Positions 9,066 through 18,321 are shown, numbered from the stretch's first letter. The stretch: 36,201 nucleotides of DNA from Motiliproteus sp. (GCA_026196225.1 JAPHRD010000082.1:1-36201), one strand, 5' to 3'. A program made the numbers and translations. Notes: generated by a model not told the origin, from the sequence alone.

Positions 9066-10442
9066 ATGATCACTGGCGAACTGAAAAGCAAGATCGACAA
9101 ACTCTGGGAAGAGTTCTGGACGGGCGGCATCGCCAATCCGCTCACGGTAATAGAACAGATCACCTTCCTGATGTACGCCCGGCTGCTGGATATGAACGAG
9201 CGCCGCGACGAGAAGCGCAGCGAGCGCACCGGCAAGCCCTTCAACCACCGCTTCAAGGATCTGGAGCAGGAGGTGCGCTGGGAGAGCTTCCGCCACCTGC
9301 CCGCCGAGCAGATGTACAAGCTGGTTAAGGACGAGGTGTTTCCCCACTTCAAGGATCTGGCCGGGGAAGGCACCCTGTTCGCCGAGTTTATGAAAGACGC
9401 CCAGCTGATGATCCAGAAGCCTAACCTGCTGGTTAAAGCGGTCAACATGATCAGCGACCTGCCGCTCGACAGCAGCGATGTCAAAGGCGATCTGTACGAG
9501 TACCTGCTCTCCAAGCTCACCACGGCCGGTATCAACGGCCAGTTCCGTACTCCGCGCCATGTGATCCGCGCCATGGTCGAGATGCTCGACCCCGAGGCTA
9601 CCGAGCGCATCGCCGATCCGGCCTGTGGGACGGCCGGTTTCCTCGCCAGCAGCTACGAATACCTGTTAGAAAAGTACAGTTCCCCCGAGGGGATCATCAC
9701 CGAGACGATCACCAACGATAAAGGCCAGCCCGTCGAGCAGAAGATCTACACCGGTGACCTGCTGCACGAGCATCGCCAGCATGTCGACCGCGATATGTTC
9801 CACGGCTTTGATTTCGACGCCACCATGCTGCGTATCGCCGCCATGAACCTGGTGATGCACGGTATCGCCGAGCCCGATATCCACTACCAGGACACCTTGG
9901 GTCAGCGCTTTAGCGAGCGATTTCCGCGCGCTGCCAAAGAGGGCTTCGACCTGATCCTTGCCAACCCTCCATTTAAAGGAGCACTCGACGAGGAGGATGT
10001 CGATCCCGCCCTGCTGCGGGTGGTTAAGACCAAGAAGACCGAGCTGCTGTTTGTCGGCCTGATCCTGAGGATGCTCAAGATCGGCGGTCGCAGCGCTACC
10101 ATCGTTCCCGATGGCGTGTTGTTCGGCTCCAGCAAGGCGCACCAGCAACTGCGCAAGCACCTGATCGAAGACAACCAGTTGGATGCGGTGATCAGCCTGC
10201 CCAGCGGTGCATTCAAGCCCTATGCCGGTGTCTCCACCGCCATCCTGATCTTCACCAAGGGCGGCGCCACCGATCAGGTCTGGTTCTACGATGTCCAGGC
10301 CGACGGCTTCTCGTTGGATGACAAACGCACCCCGATCGCGGCCAACGATCTGCCGGATCTGATCAGTCGCTTCAAGGCGCGGCTGAAGGCACTGGAGAGC
10401 GAGATTCAGCAGGATCTGGATGCGCTGGAGGAGATGCTGTGA
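9066..10442 (+). CDS. hsdM: Type I restriction-modification M subunit (N6-adenine methyltransferase)
   Basis: The protein has 458 residues. It shows an N-terminal helical HsdM domain, then a methyltransferase domain with the SAM-binding motif [10 protein letters not shown] starting at 183 and the catalytic NPPF at 300-303, typical of gamma-class N6-adenine methyltransferases. It methylates adenines in the sequence chosen by HsdS and forms the core of the restriction complex with HsdR. It starts 36 bases after hsdR and overlaps hsdS by four bases (GTGA), so expression is coupled. Base composition is GC-rich like the hsdR motor region. All key residues are present, so it should be active. Confidence 0.94.
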   Translation: MITGELKSKIDKLWEEFWTGGIANPLTVIEQITFLMYARLLDMNERRDEKRSERTGKPFNHRFKDLEQEVRWESFRHLPAEQMYKLVKDEVFPHFKDLAGEGTLFAEFMKDAQLMIQKPNLLVKAVNMISDLPLDSSDVKGDLYEYLLSKLTTAGINGQFRTPRHVIRAMVEMLDPEATERIADPACGTAGFLASSYEYLLEKYSSPEGIITETITNDKGQPVEQKIYTGDLLHEHRQHVDRDMFHGFDFDATMLRIAAMNLVMHGIAEPDIHYQDTLGQRFSERFPRAAKEGFDLILANPPFKGALDEEDVDPALLRVVKTKKTELLFVGLILRMLKIGGRSATIVPDGVLFGSSKAHQQLRKHLIEDNQLDAVISLPSGAFKPYAGVSTAILIFTKGGATDQVWFYDVQADGFSLDDKRTPIAANDLPDLISRFKARLKALESEIQQDLDALEEML

Positions 10443-11629
10443 TAGTCCGAGTGCCGCTGTCTAAGGTCGCTCAGATCAACCCAAGGCTACCCAGAGATAC
10501 CGACGAGTCCCAGAGCGTGTCATTCCTAGCGATGGCCTCTGTTTCCGAGGAGGGCCGCATTCTTGAGCAAGAAACACGGATTCTGGGAGAGACCAAGAAG
10601 GGGTACACATACTTTGAGCGCGGTGATGTCCTTTTGGCCAAAATCACGCCTTGCTTCGAGAATGGCAAAGCGGCACTGGTTGATGATCTCGAACATCAGA
10701 TCGGTTTTGGCTCCACCGAGTTTCATGTGCTGCGAGCTGACCCTGAGCAACTCGACTCCAAGTATCTTTTTTACATGGTTTGGAGTGATCACTTCCGTTT
10801 TTTCGGCCAAAAATCGATGCAGGGAGCTGCTGGACAAAAGCGGGTCTCGGCAGATTTCCTGAAGAAATTTGAAATCCCCCTCCCACCCCTGGCCGAGCAA
10901 CAGCGCATCGCCGCCATCCTCGACAAAGCCGACGCCCTGCGCCGCAAACGCCAGCAAGCCATCGACCTCGCCGACCAGTTCCTCCGCAGCCTGTTTCTGG
11001 ATATGTTCGGCGACCCGGTGAGTAATCCGAAGGGGTGGGATGAACGAATACTTTCTGACATCGCCTTAGTGCGCTCTGGTGTTACTAAGGGGCGGAAGTT
11101 GGCGGGTAAAAAGACCGTAATGGTCCCGTACATGCGTGTCGCAAATGTCCAGGATAGCCATATCAAACTTGATGACGTCCAAGAAATTGAAGTCCTTGAG
11201 GCGGATGCGGAGCGATACGCTTTAGAGCTAGGTGATTTGCTGTTAACGGAAGGTGGTGACCCAGATAAGTTGGGGCGTGGTGCTGTTTGGCATGGTGAAG
11301 TATCCCCATGTATTCACCAGAACCACATCTTTTGTGTTCGGAGTGATGCTGAGATCGTTCATCCAGAGTTCCTAAGCGCGCAAATTAGCTCTCAGCGAGG
11401 CAAAAGGTACTTCCTTAAAGTGGGCAAACAGACGACGGGCATCGCAACAATCAACAAAACGGTGTTGAGCGCTTATCCGGCAATCGTACCTCCGATGGAA
11501 CAACAACTTCGGTACATCGAGGTGGTTAAAAAGGTTCGATCTAGTAAGTCGAAAGCAAGTAACAGCGAGGCTGAAATGAATCAGCTATTCCAGTCTATTT
11601 CGGCGCAAGCCTTTGCAGGCCAACTCTAA
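10439..11629 (+). CDS. hsdS: Type I restriction-modification specificity subunit
   Basis: This 396-residue protein chooses the DNA sequence that the complex methylates or cuts. It has two target recognition domains (about residues 1-140 and 195-340), each followed by a conserved helical spacer. The central spacer contains [20 protein letters not shown] near residues 147-166. The start is GTG 10439 inside the hsdM stop region. The central spacer is GC-rich like hsdM, while both recognition domains are more AT-rich, the usual mark of recognition-domain exchange. The second spacer is shorter and ends in [13 protein letters not shown]. Target specificity cannot be read from the sequence. Confidence 0.92.
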   Translation: MIVRVPLSKVAQINPRLPRDTDESQSVSFLAMASVSEEGRILEQETRILGETKKGYTYFERGDVLLAKITPCFENGKAALVDDLEHQIGFGSTEFHVLRADPEQLDSKYLFYMVWSDHFRFFGQKSMQGAAGQKRVSADFLKKFEIPLPPLAEQQRIAAILDKADALRRKRQQAIDLADQFLRSLFLDMFGDPVSNPKGWDERILSDIALVRSGVTKGRKLAGKKTVMVPYMRVANVQDSHIKLDDVQEIEVLEADAERYALELGDLLLTEGGDPDKLGRGAVWHGEVSPCIHQNHIFCVRSDAEIVHPEFLSAQISSQRGKRYFLKVGKQTTGIATINKTVLSAYPAIVPPMEQQLRYIEVVKKVRSSKSKASNSEAEMNQLFQSISAQAFAGQL

Positions 11630-11640
11630 AGGATTAGCTC

Positions 11641-13080
11641 TTGAACACGGAAGTTACTACCCAGCCCAACCCACAATCGATCCCGCTGCGCCTCACCGAA
11701 CCGCAGTTTGAGAAAGGCGTATGGCCCTGCCCGGAAGACAGGCTGGAGCGCCACAAAGAGATCGAAAACCTCTCCCCAGTGTTGCTCAACGCCCAGGCCC
11801 CGCTGGTCTTCGCCATCGACGCCCCCTGGGGCGGCGGCAAGACCACCTTCATCAAACTCTGGCAGCACTTTCTGGAGCATAAAGAGAATAAGGTCAGCCT
11901 CTATCTCAACGCCTGGGAGAGTGACTTCGCCGAAGACCCGTTGTTGCCGATGCTGGCTGTGCTGGATGACTGGCTGTCGACTTTCGATCCGGAAAGCACT
12001 GCCGGGAAGTACTGGAGCAAGACCAAAAAACTGGCTCCTAGGCTGATCAGAACGGGGCTCTCAACTGCTGCAAAGGTGGCAACATTTGGCGCGCTGGATG
12101 CAGACGCAGCGATTGAGCGAGTTGCTGCCGATGCGGCAGGCGGTATCACTGGGGATGTGATTGATGCTTTCAAAGCCAAGCAATCTGCACTGAATCAGTT
12201 TAAGAAACAGCTCAACAAAGCGCTCGATGGCCTCCCCGAAGGCCAGCAAAACCTGATCATCTTCGTCGACGAACTCGACCGCTGCAAACCCACCTATGCC
12301 ATCGAAGTGCTCGAGCGGATCAAGCACCTGTTCGACATCGACCGCCTGGTGTTCGTCCTCGCCATCAACCGCGACCAACTCAGCAAAAGCCTGCAAGGCG
12401 TCTACGGCCCTTCCTTCGATGGATTGCACTACCTGAAGCGCTTTATCGACCTGGATTACCACCTGCGCGTGCCGGATATCGATGCCTACATCGAGGCAAA
12501 AATTGATCAGCCGGACATCCGAGAATATTTTCAAACTCGCAATTCAGAGCGTGAAGATAATCAGTTTTGTGCCTCCATTCTAAAGTGGCTCACCAAGCGG
12601 TTTAGCTATACACCGCGCGATATTGATCAGCTGATTATCAGGCTGAGACTGATATTCAGAAGTATCCCCAAAGATCATTACTTAGATATTGCCATTCTTA
12701 CTCCACTATTGGTTCTGAGACAGCAAGATAGCGGTCTATATCAGCGCTATGTAGATGATATTTCAGTAGTCAACGAGGTAGCTGAGTTTCTATTAAATGG
12801 ACGCATTGGTGAGGTCGAAGTTGATAGACCGATGGGCGCTGTTATTGGTTGTTTGATTGCCGCAGGTATGGATCGTTATACAGAGGTGTCTATTGAGCCG
12901 CTGATCGAACCTTGGCGAACCTGGTTCGAGGCGCTGCCTGAGCAAGATGAACGAATCCATGAAATTCGGACGCTGTTGAGCATTGTCCAGGACTCAGGCG
13001 AGTATCGACGACGGAACGGAGTGCGTTCTTTGGCATTTAAACGGATCGAGTTGGTAAATCAGATTGATGTGTCAGCTTAG
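11641..13080 (+). CDS. KAP-family P-loop NTPase
   Basis: The protein has 479 residues. The KAP Walker A is APWGGGKTTF from 61, and Walker B is IIFVDELDR with D210. No transmembrane pair is evident between the motifs, unlike many KAP proteins, so it is probably soluble or peripheral. KAP NTPases are repeatedly seen in defence islands, but their job is poorly known. It starts at TTG 11641, with AAAGGA about 7 bases upstream and 11 bases after the hsdS stop, so it belongs to the hsd operon. Base composition alternates: GC-rich around both nucleotide-binding motifs, AT-richer at about 12010-12190 and after 12500, suggesting recombination. It may assist or guard the restriction complex; this is inference. 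Confidence 0.85.
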   Translation: MNTEVTTQPNPQSIPLRLTEPQFEKGVWPCPEDRLERHKEIENLSPVLLNAQAPLVFAIDAPWGGGKTTFIKLWQHFLEHKENKVSLYLNAWESDFAEDPLLPMLAVLDDWLSTFDPESTAGKYWSKTKKLAPRLIRTGLSTAAKVATFGALDADAAIERVAADAAGGITGDVIDAFKAKQSALNQFKKQLNKALDGLPEGQQNLIIFVDELDRCKPTYAIEVLERIKHLFDIDRLVFVLAINRDQLSKSLQGVYGPSFDGLHYLKRFIDLDYHLRVPDIDAYIEAKIDQPDIREYFQTRNSEREDNQFCASILKWLTKRFSYTPRDIDQLIIRLRLIFRSIPKDHYLDIAILTPLLVLRQQDSGLYQRYVDDISVVNEVAEFLLNGRIGEVEVDRPMGAVIGCLIAAGMDRYTEVSIEPLIEPWRTWFEALPEQDERIHEIRTLLSIVQDSGEYRRRNGVRSLAFKRIELVNQIDVSA

Positions 13081-13109
13081 TTAGCACGCAGCTCGGTTAA
13101 AGGACAAGG

Positions 13110-13832
13110 ATGGTTATGAAATTACTTACATGGAACTGCCAGATGGCGCTGCACAAGAAGCTGGAGCCGCTATTGCGCTTGCAGCCAGATCTGGCCGTGA
13201 TCCCGGAGATGGCATCTCCGGCAAAGCTGGGCACTGCCTTCCAGCGCGACTGTGGATTCAATCTGGAATGGACCGGCCACACCGAAACGAAAGGGTTGGG
13301 GGTGCTGATCAATCCCGACTGGGACTATCGCATAGCTGACAGCTACCGCTCGGAGTTCGAACTCTTTCTGCCCATCGAGATTCATGCCCCCGTCCGTTTC
13401 AACGTGCTGGCGGTCTGGGCATTTAACCATCGCGCCAAAGCGATAGCGGCTGACAGTAACCGTACGGTTGATGTGCTCAAGCACTACGCAGCATGGATCG
13501 CCTCCGCGCCGACCCTGGTGATGGGCGACTTTAACAACTCCGTGGTCTGGGATCGTCCCGGTAAGCCAACCAATTTTGACGCCATCCAGGCGCTCCTGGG
13601 TGAGCTGGGCCTATGCAGCCTCTACCACAGCCATTTCAACCAGGCCTTTGGTGACGAGACAGCCCCCACCCTCTGTATGCGCAAAGACAAAACCGCGCCG
13701 TACCATGTTGATTACCTGTTCATGCCCGACGCTTGGCTGCCCGACTGCGTCACATTCCAGATGGGCGCTCCGAATCATTGGCTGCAATACAGCGACCATG
13801 TGCCAATGGCTGTAGAGTTGTTAATACCCTAG
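13110..13832 (+). CDS. Endonuclease/exonuclease/phosphatase-fold protein
   Basis: The protein has 240 residues with the metal-dependent EEP fold shared by exonuclease III and DNase I. Visible motifs in order are LLTWNCQ near the N-terminus, IPEM carrying the metal-binding Glu, VMGDFNN, HVDYLF and the C-terminal SDH. No signal peptide is present, so it acts in the cytoplasm. It lies 29 bases after the KAP gene and is probably co-transcribed with the hsd operon. Substrate (DNA, RNA or a phosphoester) is unknown. ATG 13110 has AGGA 5 bases upstream; ATG 13116 is an equal alternative. Confidence 0.82.
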   Translation: MVMKLLTWNCQMALHKKLEPLLRLQPDLAVIPEMASPAKLGTAFQRDCGFNLEWTGHTETKGLGVLINPDWDYRIADSYRSEFELFLPIEIHAPVRFNVLAVWAFNHRAKAIAADSNRTVDVLKHYAAWIASAPTLVMGDFNNSVVWDRPGKPTNFDAIQALLGELGLCSLYHSHFNQAFGDETAPTLCMRKDKTAPYHVDYLFMPDAWLPDCVTFQMGAPNHWLQYSDHVPMAVELLIP

Positions 13833-13871
13833 GGAGTGATCGGCGTGATCAAACAGGACAAGGAAGTGGTT

Positions 13872-14681
13872 ATGCAGACGTTAGATTATGTAAATTCAGA
13901 CCCGTTCGAAAGCGACTGGAAGCACGGTAAAAGAGAAGTGCAGCGGGTAATCAAACCGCTGCTGACCGATGCCGATGAGCGGTTGCGTTTCAGCGCCACA
14001 ATCAATCAGAAAAGCCAGATCGCCTGGATCGAGATCCGGGAGCCTCATCCGGCTCTGCGCCTGATCGCAGTGACGCTGCCGCGCAATGTAGAGCCGCCCA
14101 GCCTAAGGATCACCGCCTGGTTTTATGACGAAGCAAAGAAGCCCTATCAGCTCTGGTGCGATGCGGCGTTTCCTGCCGACATGTGCCTTACTCAAGTCAG
14201 CACAGCTAGGAACCCCTCTGGAACCTGGAAAAATTCCCCAGCTCTGAAGGATAACGACATCACCGTGATCGGCGTCGAACATGCCTGTCGCGACCTGGCG
14301 TTTAGCGATGAAGCCTCACTGACCGAGTTCCTCGTTCCGTTATTGAAGCAATACACTAAGAAACTGCTGTCGGTGATCAACGGTACCGCCAAAACCTTCC
14401 GTCTCCTCGGCCCCGACGGTGAGTTCTACCAAAGCCCCGTTAAAGGCGTGATGGGAGGTAACAGCAAAGAAAAACGCTACGGCGAACTCGACTGTTCAGC
14501 CGCCAATCGAGCCCTGAATAAAGGGTATGCAGGGCATCGTGTATTTTTCGCTCACGAAGAGGATGCAATCGGGGCTGGCTACAAGCCTTGCTGTACCTGT
14601 ATGCGTGAACGCTATGACGAGTGGAAAGTGAGTGGTGAGCCGGGAAGCGCTTCTTACCCTTGGTTTAGACTGCCGAAATGA
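13872..14681 (+). CDS. Unknown protein with Ada-like cysteine-rich C-terminus
   Basis: The protein has 269 residues from ATG 13872, chosen because AAGGAAGTGG sits just upstream; the frame is open from GTG 13836. The first 180 residues match no family I recognise. The last 80 resemble the small metal-binding fold of Ada: a GNSKEKRY turn, Cys208, the phrase VFFAHEEDAIGAGYKPC, then Cys240, Cys241 and Cys243. In Ada this fold binds zinc and touches methylated DNA phosphates. The pairing with an EEP nuclease suggests a DNA-end or damaged-DNA role, but that is inference. It is the last gene before the next promoter. Confidence 0.6.
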   Translation: MQTLDYVNSDPFESDWKHGKREVQRVIKPLLTDADERLRFSATINQKSQIAWIEIREPHPALRLIAVTLPRNVEPPSLRITAWFYDEAKKPYQLWCDAAFPADMCLTQVSTARNPSGTWKNSPALKDNDITVIGVEHACRDLAFSDEASLTEFLVPLLKQYTKKLLSVINGTAKTFRLLGPDGEFYQSPVKGVMGGNSKEKRYGELDCSAANRALNKGYAGHRVFFAHEEDAIGAGYKPCCTCMRERYDEWKVSGEPGSASYPWFRLPK

Positions 14682-14791
14682 TGGTCGATAAAAGTAAAAT
14701 TAATTACATATATGGAATTTTAATATCTGTTAGGTCCTAGTTAAACACTGTTTATTTTTTTATCTGTATGATAAACAAAGAATAAATGTAT

Positions 14792-14807
14792 TGGCACTCG
14801 TTCTGCA
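14792..14807 (+). promoter_or_regulatory. Sigma-54 (-24/-12) promoter of the DUF4258/TerY-P operon
   Basis: TGGCAC at 14792-14797 and CTGCA at 14803-14807 have the exact GG-to-GC spacing of a -24/-12 promoter (GG 14793-14794, GC 14805-14806). Transcription would begin near 14818, about 25 bases before ATG 14843 and just before its ribosome binding site. This is the best sigma-54 site I found in the window. The AT-rich 14690-14780 stretch upstream could hold activator sites. Confidence 0.65.
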
Positions 14808-14842
14808 ATACCCCTGGTAATACTAATCAGGGAGATGCAAAT

Positions 14843-15187
14843 ATGTACCCACAAACAGAAATTGCACGAGCAGAAGATAGTCATGTGACCGATGCGCTCG
14901 TACTTACCGACCATGCTCGGCAGCGGATGGACCAGCGCGGCGTGAGTGAGCAAGACGTTGAACTGGCTCTTCAATTTGGGCGTAAGGTCCATTCGCGGCG
15001 GGCGTTGTTCCATGTGATTGGTCGAAAGGAGATTAAGAAGCTGGGCGATAAGCATCCAGAACTCAAGGGGTTGGATGGAGTACAGGTTCTTACCAGTGAG
15101 GATGGCGAGTCAGTCATTACGGTGTATCGAAACCATGACTTGCGGGCGATTCGCCCTAACAAGCGTAAGCATCGGCATCTGCACTAA
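14843..15187 (+). CDS. DUF4258 domain protein
   Basis: The protein has 114 residues from ATG 14843, with GGGAG 6-10 bases upstream. An in-frame ATG at 14786 is rejected because it lies upstream of the -24/-12 promoter and lacks a ribosome binding site. The motif LTDHARQRMDQRGVSEQDVE and the ending VITVYRNHDLRAI are typical of DUF4258, a small alpha/beta family with a RelE-like outline. Members occur in toxin-antitoxin-like pairs and defence loci, but no activity is established here. It leads the operon, followed after 9 bases by a small gene, so the pair could be regulatory or toxin-antitoxin-like. Confidence 0.75.
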   Translation: MYPQTEIARAEDSHVTDALVLTDHARQRMDQRGVSEQDVELALQFGRKVHSRRALFHVIGRKEIKKLGDKHPELKGLDGVQVLTSEDGESVITVYRNHDLRAIRPNKRKHRHLH

Positions 15188-15196
15188 GGAGAGCGT

Positions 15197-15466
15197 ATGA
15201 CTACTGAATTTGAGTCACTGGTGCAGAAGTTAAATAAAGCGGGTCACGACGAGATCGCTACGGCACTGAGAAAGGGCCAAGTCGGGACGTTGAATGGCCG
15301 GCAACGGATGATCCTGGCGGATGCGTCTATTTGCTTAAAAATGGTGCGCAGGTCGTCTGATTTGCGCCGCTTGAAGGGAGCGATGGTGGAAGTTACAACT
15401 TCCGGTTGGGGTAGAGAGCCGGAGCTAACAGAGCCAGGTGTCATCCAGCCACTGATGAGTCTTTAG
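15197..15466 (+). CDS. Small protein of unknown function
   Basis: The protein has 89 residues with AAGGAGAGCGT right before ATG 15197, a strong ribosome binding site. It is predicted mostly helical, with a basic middle (residues about 50-62) and no recognised motif or membrane segment. It sits 9 bases after the DUF4258 gene and 73 bases before the vWA gene. It may be a partner or antitoxin-like protein for the DUF4258 product; no homology supports that. Confidence 0.6.
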   Translation: MTTEFESLVQKLNKAGHDEIATALRKGQVGTLNGRQRMILADASICLKMVRRSSDLRRLKGAMVEVTTSGWGREPELTEPGVIQPLMSL

Positions 15467-15539
15467 GTTCGGATTTGTCTGTCTGTAGTTACGAATTAAT
15501 GAAGATTGGATAGTTGATATTACAAGGATATTTATACCC

Positions 15540-16211
15540 ATGTCAGAACTGAAAAAATTCCAAATGCAAAGTGCTCGACCGCTGCCTGTCATCGTCCTCG
15601 CTGACATCAGCGGAAGCATGTCGGTAGACGGCAAAGTCGAAGCTCTGAACCGTGGCTTGCAAGACATGATCTCGACATTTGCTAACGAGAGTCGACTGAG
15701 AGCGGAGATTCATGCCTGTGTGATCACCTTCGGCGGGAGTCGAGCTGCGGTGAATCTACCGTTGACTCCTGCTCATCAGCTCGAGAGCTTTAGCCCCTTG
15801 ACCGCTGATGGTATGACGCCATTGGGCGGGGCTTTGGCGCTGGCCAGTCAAATGATCGAGGATAAGGAGAAAATACCTTCGCGAGCCTATAAGCCGGTTA
15901 TTGTGCTCGTTTCTGATGGCTATCCCAATGATGACTGGCAAGGCCCTTTTGCCCAGTTGTTGAACGGTGAGCGGTCGTCCAAGGCGACGCGTTTTGCGAT
16001 GGCCATCGGTGCCGATGCAGATGAGGCGATGTTGGCTGACTTTGCCAACGATCCTGAAGCGCCAGTGTTCCATGCTGAAAACGCTCGCGATATTCATCGT
16101 TTTTTCCGGGCAGTGACCATGAGCGTGAGCGCACGTAGTCAGTCGGCTACACCGAACCAGTCTACCCCCTTGGTGCTTCCCCCTGCAGACGACCAGGACT
16201 GGGAGTTCTAA
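15540..16211 (+). CDS. vWA domain protein, TerY-like
   Basis: The protein is 223 residues and almost entirely a von Willebrand A domain. The MIDAS metal site is complete: D22-x-S24-x-S26, T93 in MTPLGG, and D126 in VSDGYPND. This matches TerY, the vWA member of the TerY-phosphorylation triad. It is cytoplasmic, with no signal peptide. Its stop overlaps the phosphatase start (TAATG), so the two are translationally coupled. vWA domains of this kind act as metal-dependent protein-binding scaffolds, probably assembling the kinase/phosphatase output. It is placed with TerY-P rather than terZABCDEF, since no tellurite-resistance genes accompany it. Confidence 0.87.
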   Translation: MSELKKFQMQSARPLPVIVLADISGSMSVDGKVEALNRGLQDMISTFANESRLRAEIHACVITFGGSRAAVNLPLTPAHQLESFSPLTADGMTPLGGALALASQMIEDKEKIPSRAYKPVIVLVSDGYPNDDWQGPFAQLLNGERSSKATRFAMAIGADADEAMLADFANDPEAPVFHAENARDIHRFFRAVTMSVSARSQSATPNQSTPLVLPPADDQDWEF

Positions 16212-16903
16212 TGCGCCTATGCGCTGCTGGAGCAACGGTCACCGGGCCTGCGCACGAGCAGGAAGGTGTGCCTAACCAGGACGCAATGAGTGTCCACAGT
16301 GTGAACAAGGGCTGGTGTGTTGCGGTGTGTGATGGTTTGGGTAGTCGTCGGTTCAGTCACCTTGGTTCGAGTAAAGCCGTGCAGCTGGTCAGGCAGCATG
16401 TCAGACGGAGCGTATCCCTCTCGCCCTTGGGCTTGGGGTTGGCTGTTCGTAAGGACTGGCTTGAACACTTTGGGGATGACTATCGAGACTACGAGACCAC
16501 CTGCCTATGGGCCCATGTTGATGCGTTTGGCAAAGGCAGAGTTGCGCAAGCCGGTGATGGATTAGCGCTTGTGAAAAGTCGAGGCAAGTTCCAACGGGTC
16601 AGTATGCAGCGTCAGGACTTCGGCAATCAGACCTCGACCCTTGCGCAGGCGGATGAAGATCTGTGGGAACTGTGTGAGTTCGATCTGGTTTCGCCAGGCG
16701 ACGGCGTGCTGATCATGACAGACGGCATCTCTGACGACTTGGTTCCAGAGCAGCTAGAGCCATTTTTCGACGCTATCTGCCAAAGACTTGCTCGAACTAA
16801 CAAGCGTCGTATGCGCACCTGGCTCACACGCGAACTGCACGACTGGTCCACGCCGCTGCATGGCGATGACAAAAGTATTGCCGGTATTTTCAGATTAGGT
16901 TGA
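16211..16903 (+). CDS. PP2C-family protein phosphatase
   Basis: The protein has 230 residues. Metal-binding aspartates appear in VCDGLGS (D41, G42) and in IMTDGISDD (D171, G172), with an N-terminal EGVPNQDA motif, all hallmarks of PP2C. It would remove phosphate from Ser/Thr residues, presumably reversing the kinase encoded next. It starts at ATG 16211, overlapping the vWA stop. It is slightly shorter than classical PP2C domains but has all the expected motifs. With neighbours on both sides it completes the TerY-P arrangement. Confidence 0.87.
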   Translation: MRLCAAGATVTGPAHEQEGVPNQDAMSVHSVNKGWCVAVCDGLGSRRFSHLGSSKAVQLVRQHVRRSVSLSPLGLGLAVRKDWLEHFGDDYRDYETTCLWAHVDAFGKGRVAQAGDGLALVKSRGKFQRVSMQRQDFGNQTSTLAQADEDLWELCEFDLVSPGDGVLIMTDGISDDLVPEQLEPFFDAICQRLARTNKRRMRTWLTRELHDWSTPLHGDDKSIAGIFRLG

Positions 16904-16908
16904 AACAA

Positions 16909-18315
16909 ATGGATTCGAAAGCAGCAAAACGGACGGCAAGGTCAGTATTGGACGTAAAGGGTTCGCGTTATGAACTAACGTCCGAGATGAGCCGGGGTGG
17001 GCAAGGCATTGTGTATCACACCCATCTCCCACAAGTATTGGTCAAGGGCTTCACTAACAAGGATGAATCAGCCCGTAGGCGTTGGCGAATTCATATAGAT
17101 TGGTTGATACGGCAGGATCTGAGTGATTTGAAACTGGCACGCCCTCTAGCGCTGCTAGCTGAACCGCGCTCTGGTTATGTCATGGAGCTGATGGATGGGT
17201 TGATGCCGTTACAAACCCTGCTAGACAGCTTCTTGGAAGCAGAAGAAGGTGCAGCAGCGGACTATCTGGCACAGGGCGGTTTGCGTCGACGTATCCGCAT
17301 ACTCTGCCAATTGGCACGGACGCTGAATCAATTGCACGCACGAGGGATGCTGTATGGCGATTTGTCTCCCGCCAATATATTCGTATCTGATGATCCGGCT
17401 TACGCCGAAACCTGGCTGATCGACTGTGACAATATTAGCCTGGAAGCGCACAGCGGCTTGACGCTGCACACCATCGATTACGGTGCGCCTGAAGTCGTCC
17501 GAGGAGATGCTCTGCTCTCCAGCTTGTCGGATTGCTGGAGTTTCGCTGTCATTGCCTACCAGTTGCTGACCCATAATCATCCTTTCAAAGGTGATTTGAT
17601 CGAAGGCCTTGAACCGGAAGAAGAGGAGGCCGCGTTACGCGGCAAGTATCCTTGGATAAACGACACGAACGATCCGGATAATGCCTGCTTTACGAATCTT
17701 CCAATTCAGCTAGTCCAGCATAGCCGTCTGCCTACGCTCTTTCACCGCTGCTTTGAGCAGGGACGGGATTCTTCGATCGAGCGTCCCGTTATGTCTGAGT
17801 GGCTTGAGGCATTGACGGAAATTGATGAGAACATGATCGACTGCCCTGCTTGCCGAGGTAGTTCTTTGATGCCTTACGATCAGGATGACGTCGACGAAGC
17901 CACATGCTTCTTCTGTGATGAGCCTGTTGATTCAAAACTGGTGGTGTTCGAGGAGTTCATCTTTGTTCCAGAACAGGAGCAAGAGACGCATCCAGAACTC
18001 CCGAGCAATTGGATCAAGACGGGGCGTCGTGTGCTCTTGCAGCCTGAGGGTAGCCAGGAGCTGAAGCGTCTGATGCCGTCATTCAGTTACGACCGTTGGC
18101 CATCAGACCATGTGTGCATTGAATACATCGGAAAAGGGATGGGCATACGCCCCCTGCCTGAAGGTGAGCTTCATGTGCAGCGCGGCAGCGCCATTAAAAA
18201 GCTTGAAAAATTCCAAGGGCTGCCTGAGACCAAAAGGGGGCTGCATGATGAGCCTTACCAGCTACATATAGGCTCTCTTACGGAATCACATGTTATCTGG
18301 CAATTCCGGTGGTGA
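16909..18315 (+). CDS. Ser/Thr protein kinase with C-terminal zinc ribbon
   Basis: The protein has 468 residues from ATG 16909; TTG 16900 is a poorer start. The Gly-rich loop is SRGGQGIVY (G30-G33), the ATP lysine is K46 and the catalytic aspartate is D151 in YGDLSPANI. The DFG motif is changed to D172-Cys-Asp, keeping the metal aspartate. A zinc ribbon follows the kinase domain: Cys312-x2-Cys315 and Cys333-x2-Cys336, then a beta-rich tail of about 130 residues. It is the kinase of the TerY-P-like triad, and its targets could include the vWA, helicase or AAA+ proteins downstream. No membrane segment is seen. Confidence 0.87.
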   Translation: MDSKAAKRTARSVLDVKGSRYELTSEMSRGGQGIVYHTHLPQVLVKGFTNKDESARRRWRIHIDWLIRQDLSDLKLARPLALLAEPRSGYVMELMDGLMPLQTLLDSFLEAEEGAAADYLAQGGLRRRIRILCQLARTLNQLHARGMLYGDLSPANIFVSDDPAYAETWLIDCDNISLEAHSGLTLHTIDYGAPEVVRGDALLSSLSDCWSFAVIAYQLLTHNHPFKGDLIEGLEPEEEEAALRGKYPWINDTNDPDNACFTNLPIQLVQHSRLPTLFHRCFEQGRDSSIERPVMSEWLEALTEIDENMIDCPACRGSSLMPYDQDDVDEATCFFCDEPVDSKLVVFEEFIFVPEQEQETHPELPSNWIKTGRRVLLQPEGSQELKRLMPSFSYDRWPSDHVCIEYIGKGMGIRPLPEGELHVQRGSAIKKLEKFQGLPETKRGLHDEPYQLHIGSLTESHVIWQFRW

Positions 18316-18321
18316 TCGCAA

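Noticed and set aside
7881-9560. 559-codon open frame on the minus strand
   Set aside because: It is antisense to the end of hsdR and start of hsdM, with low-complexity hydrophobic composition and no family match.
14786-14842. Upstream ATG extension of the DUF4258 gene
   Set aside because: It starts before the -24/-12 promoter and has no ribosome binding site, while ATG 14843 has a good one.
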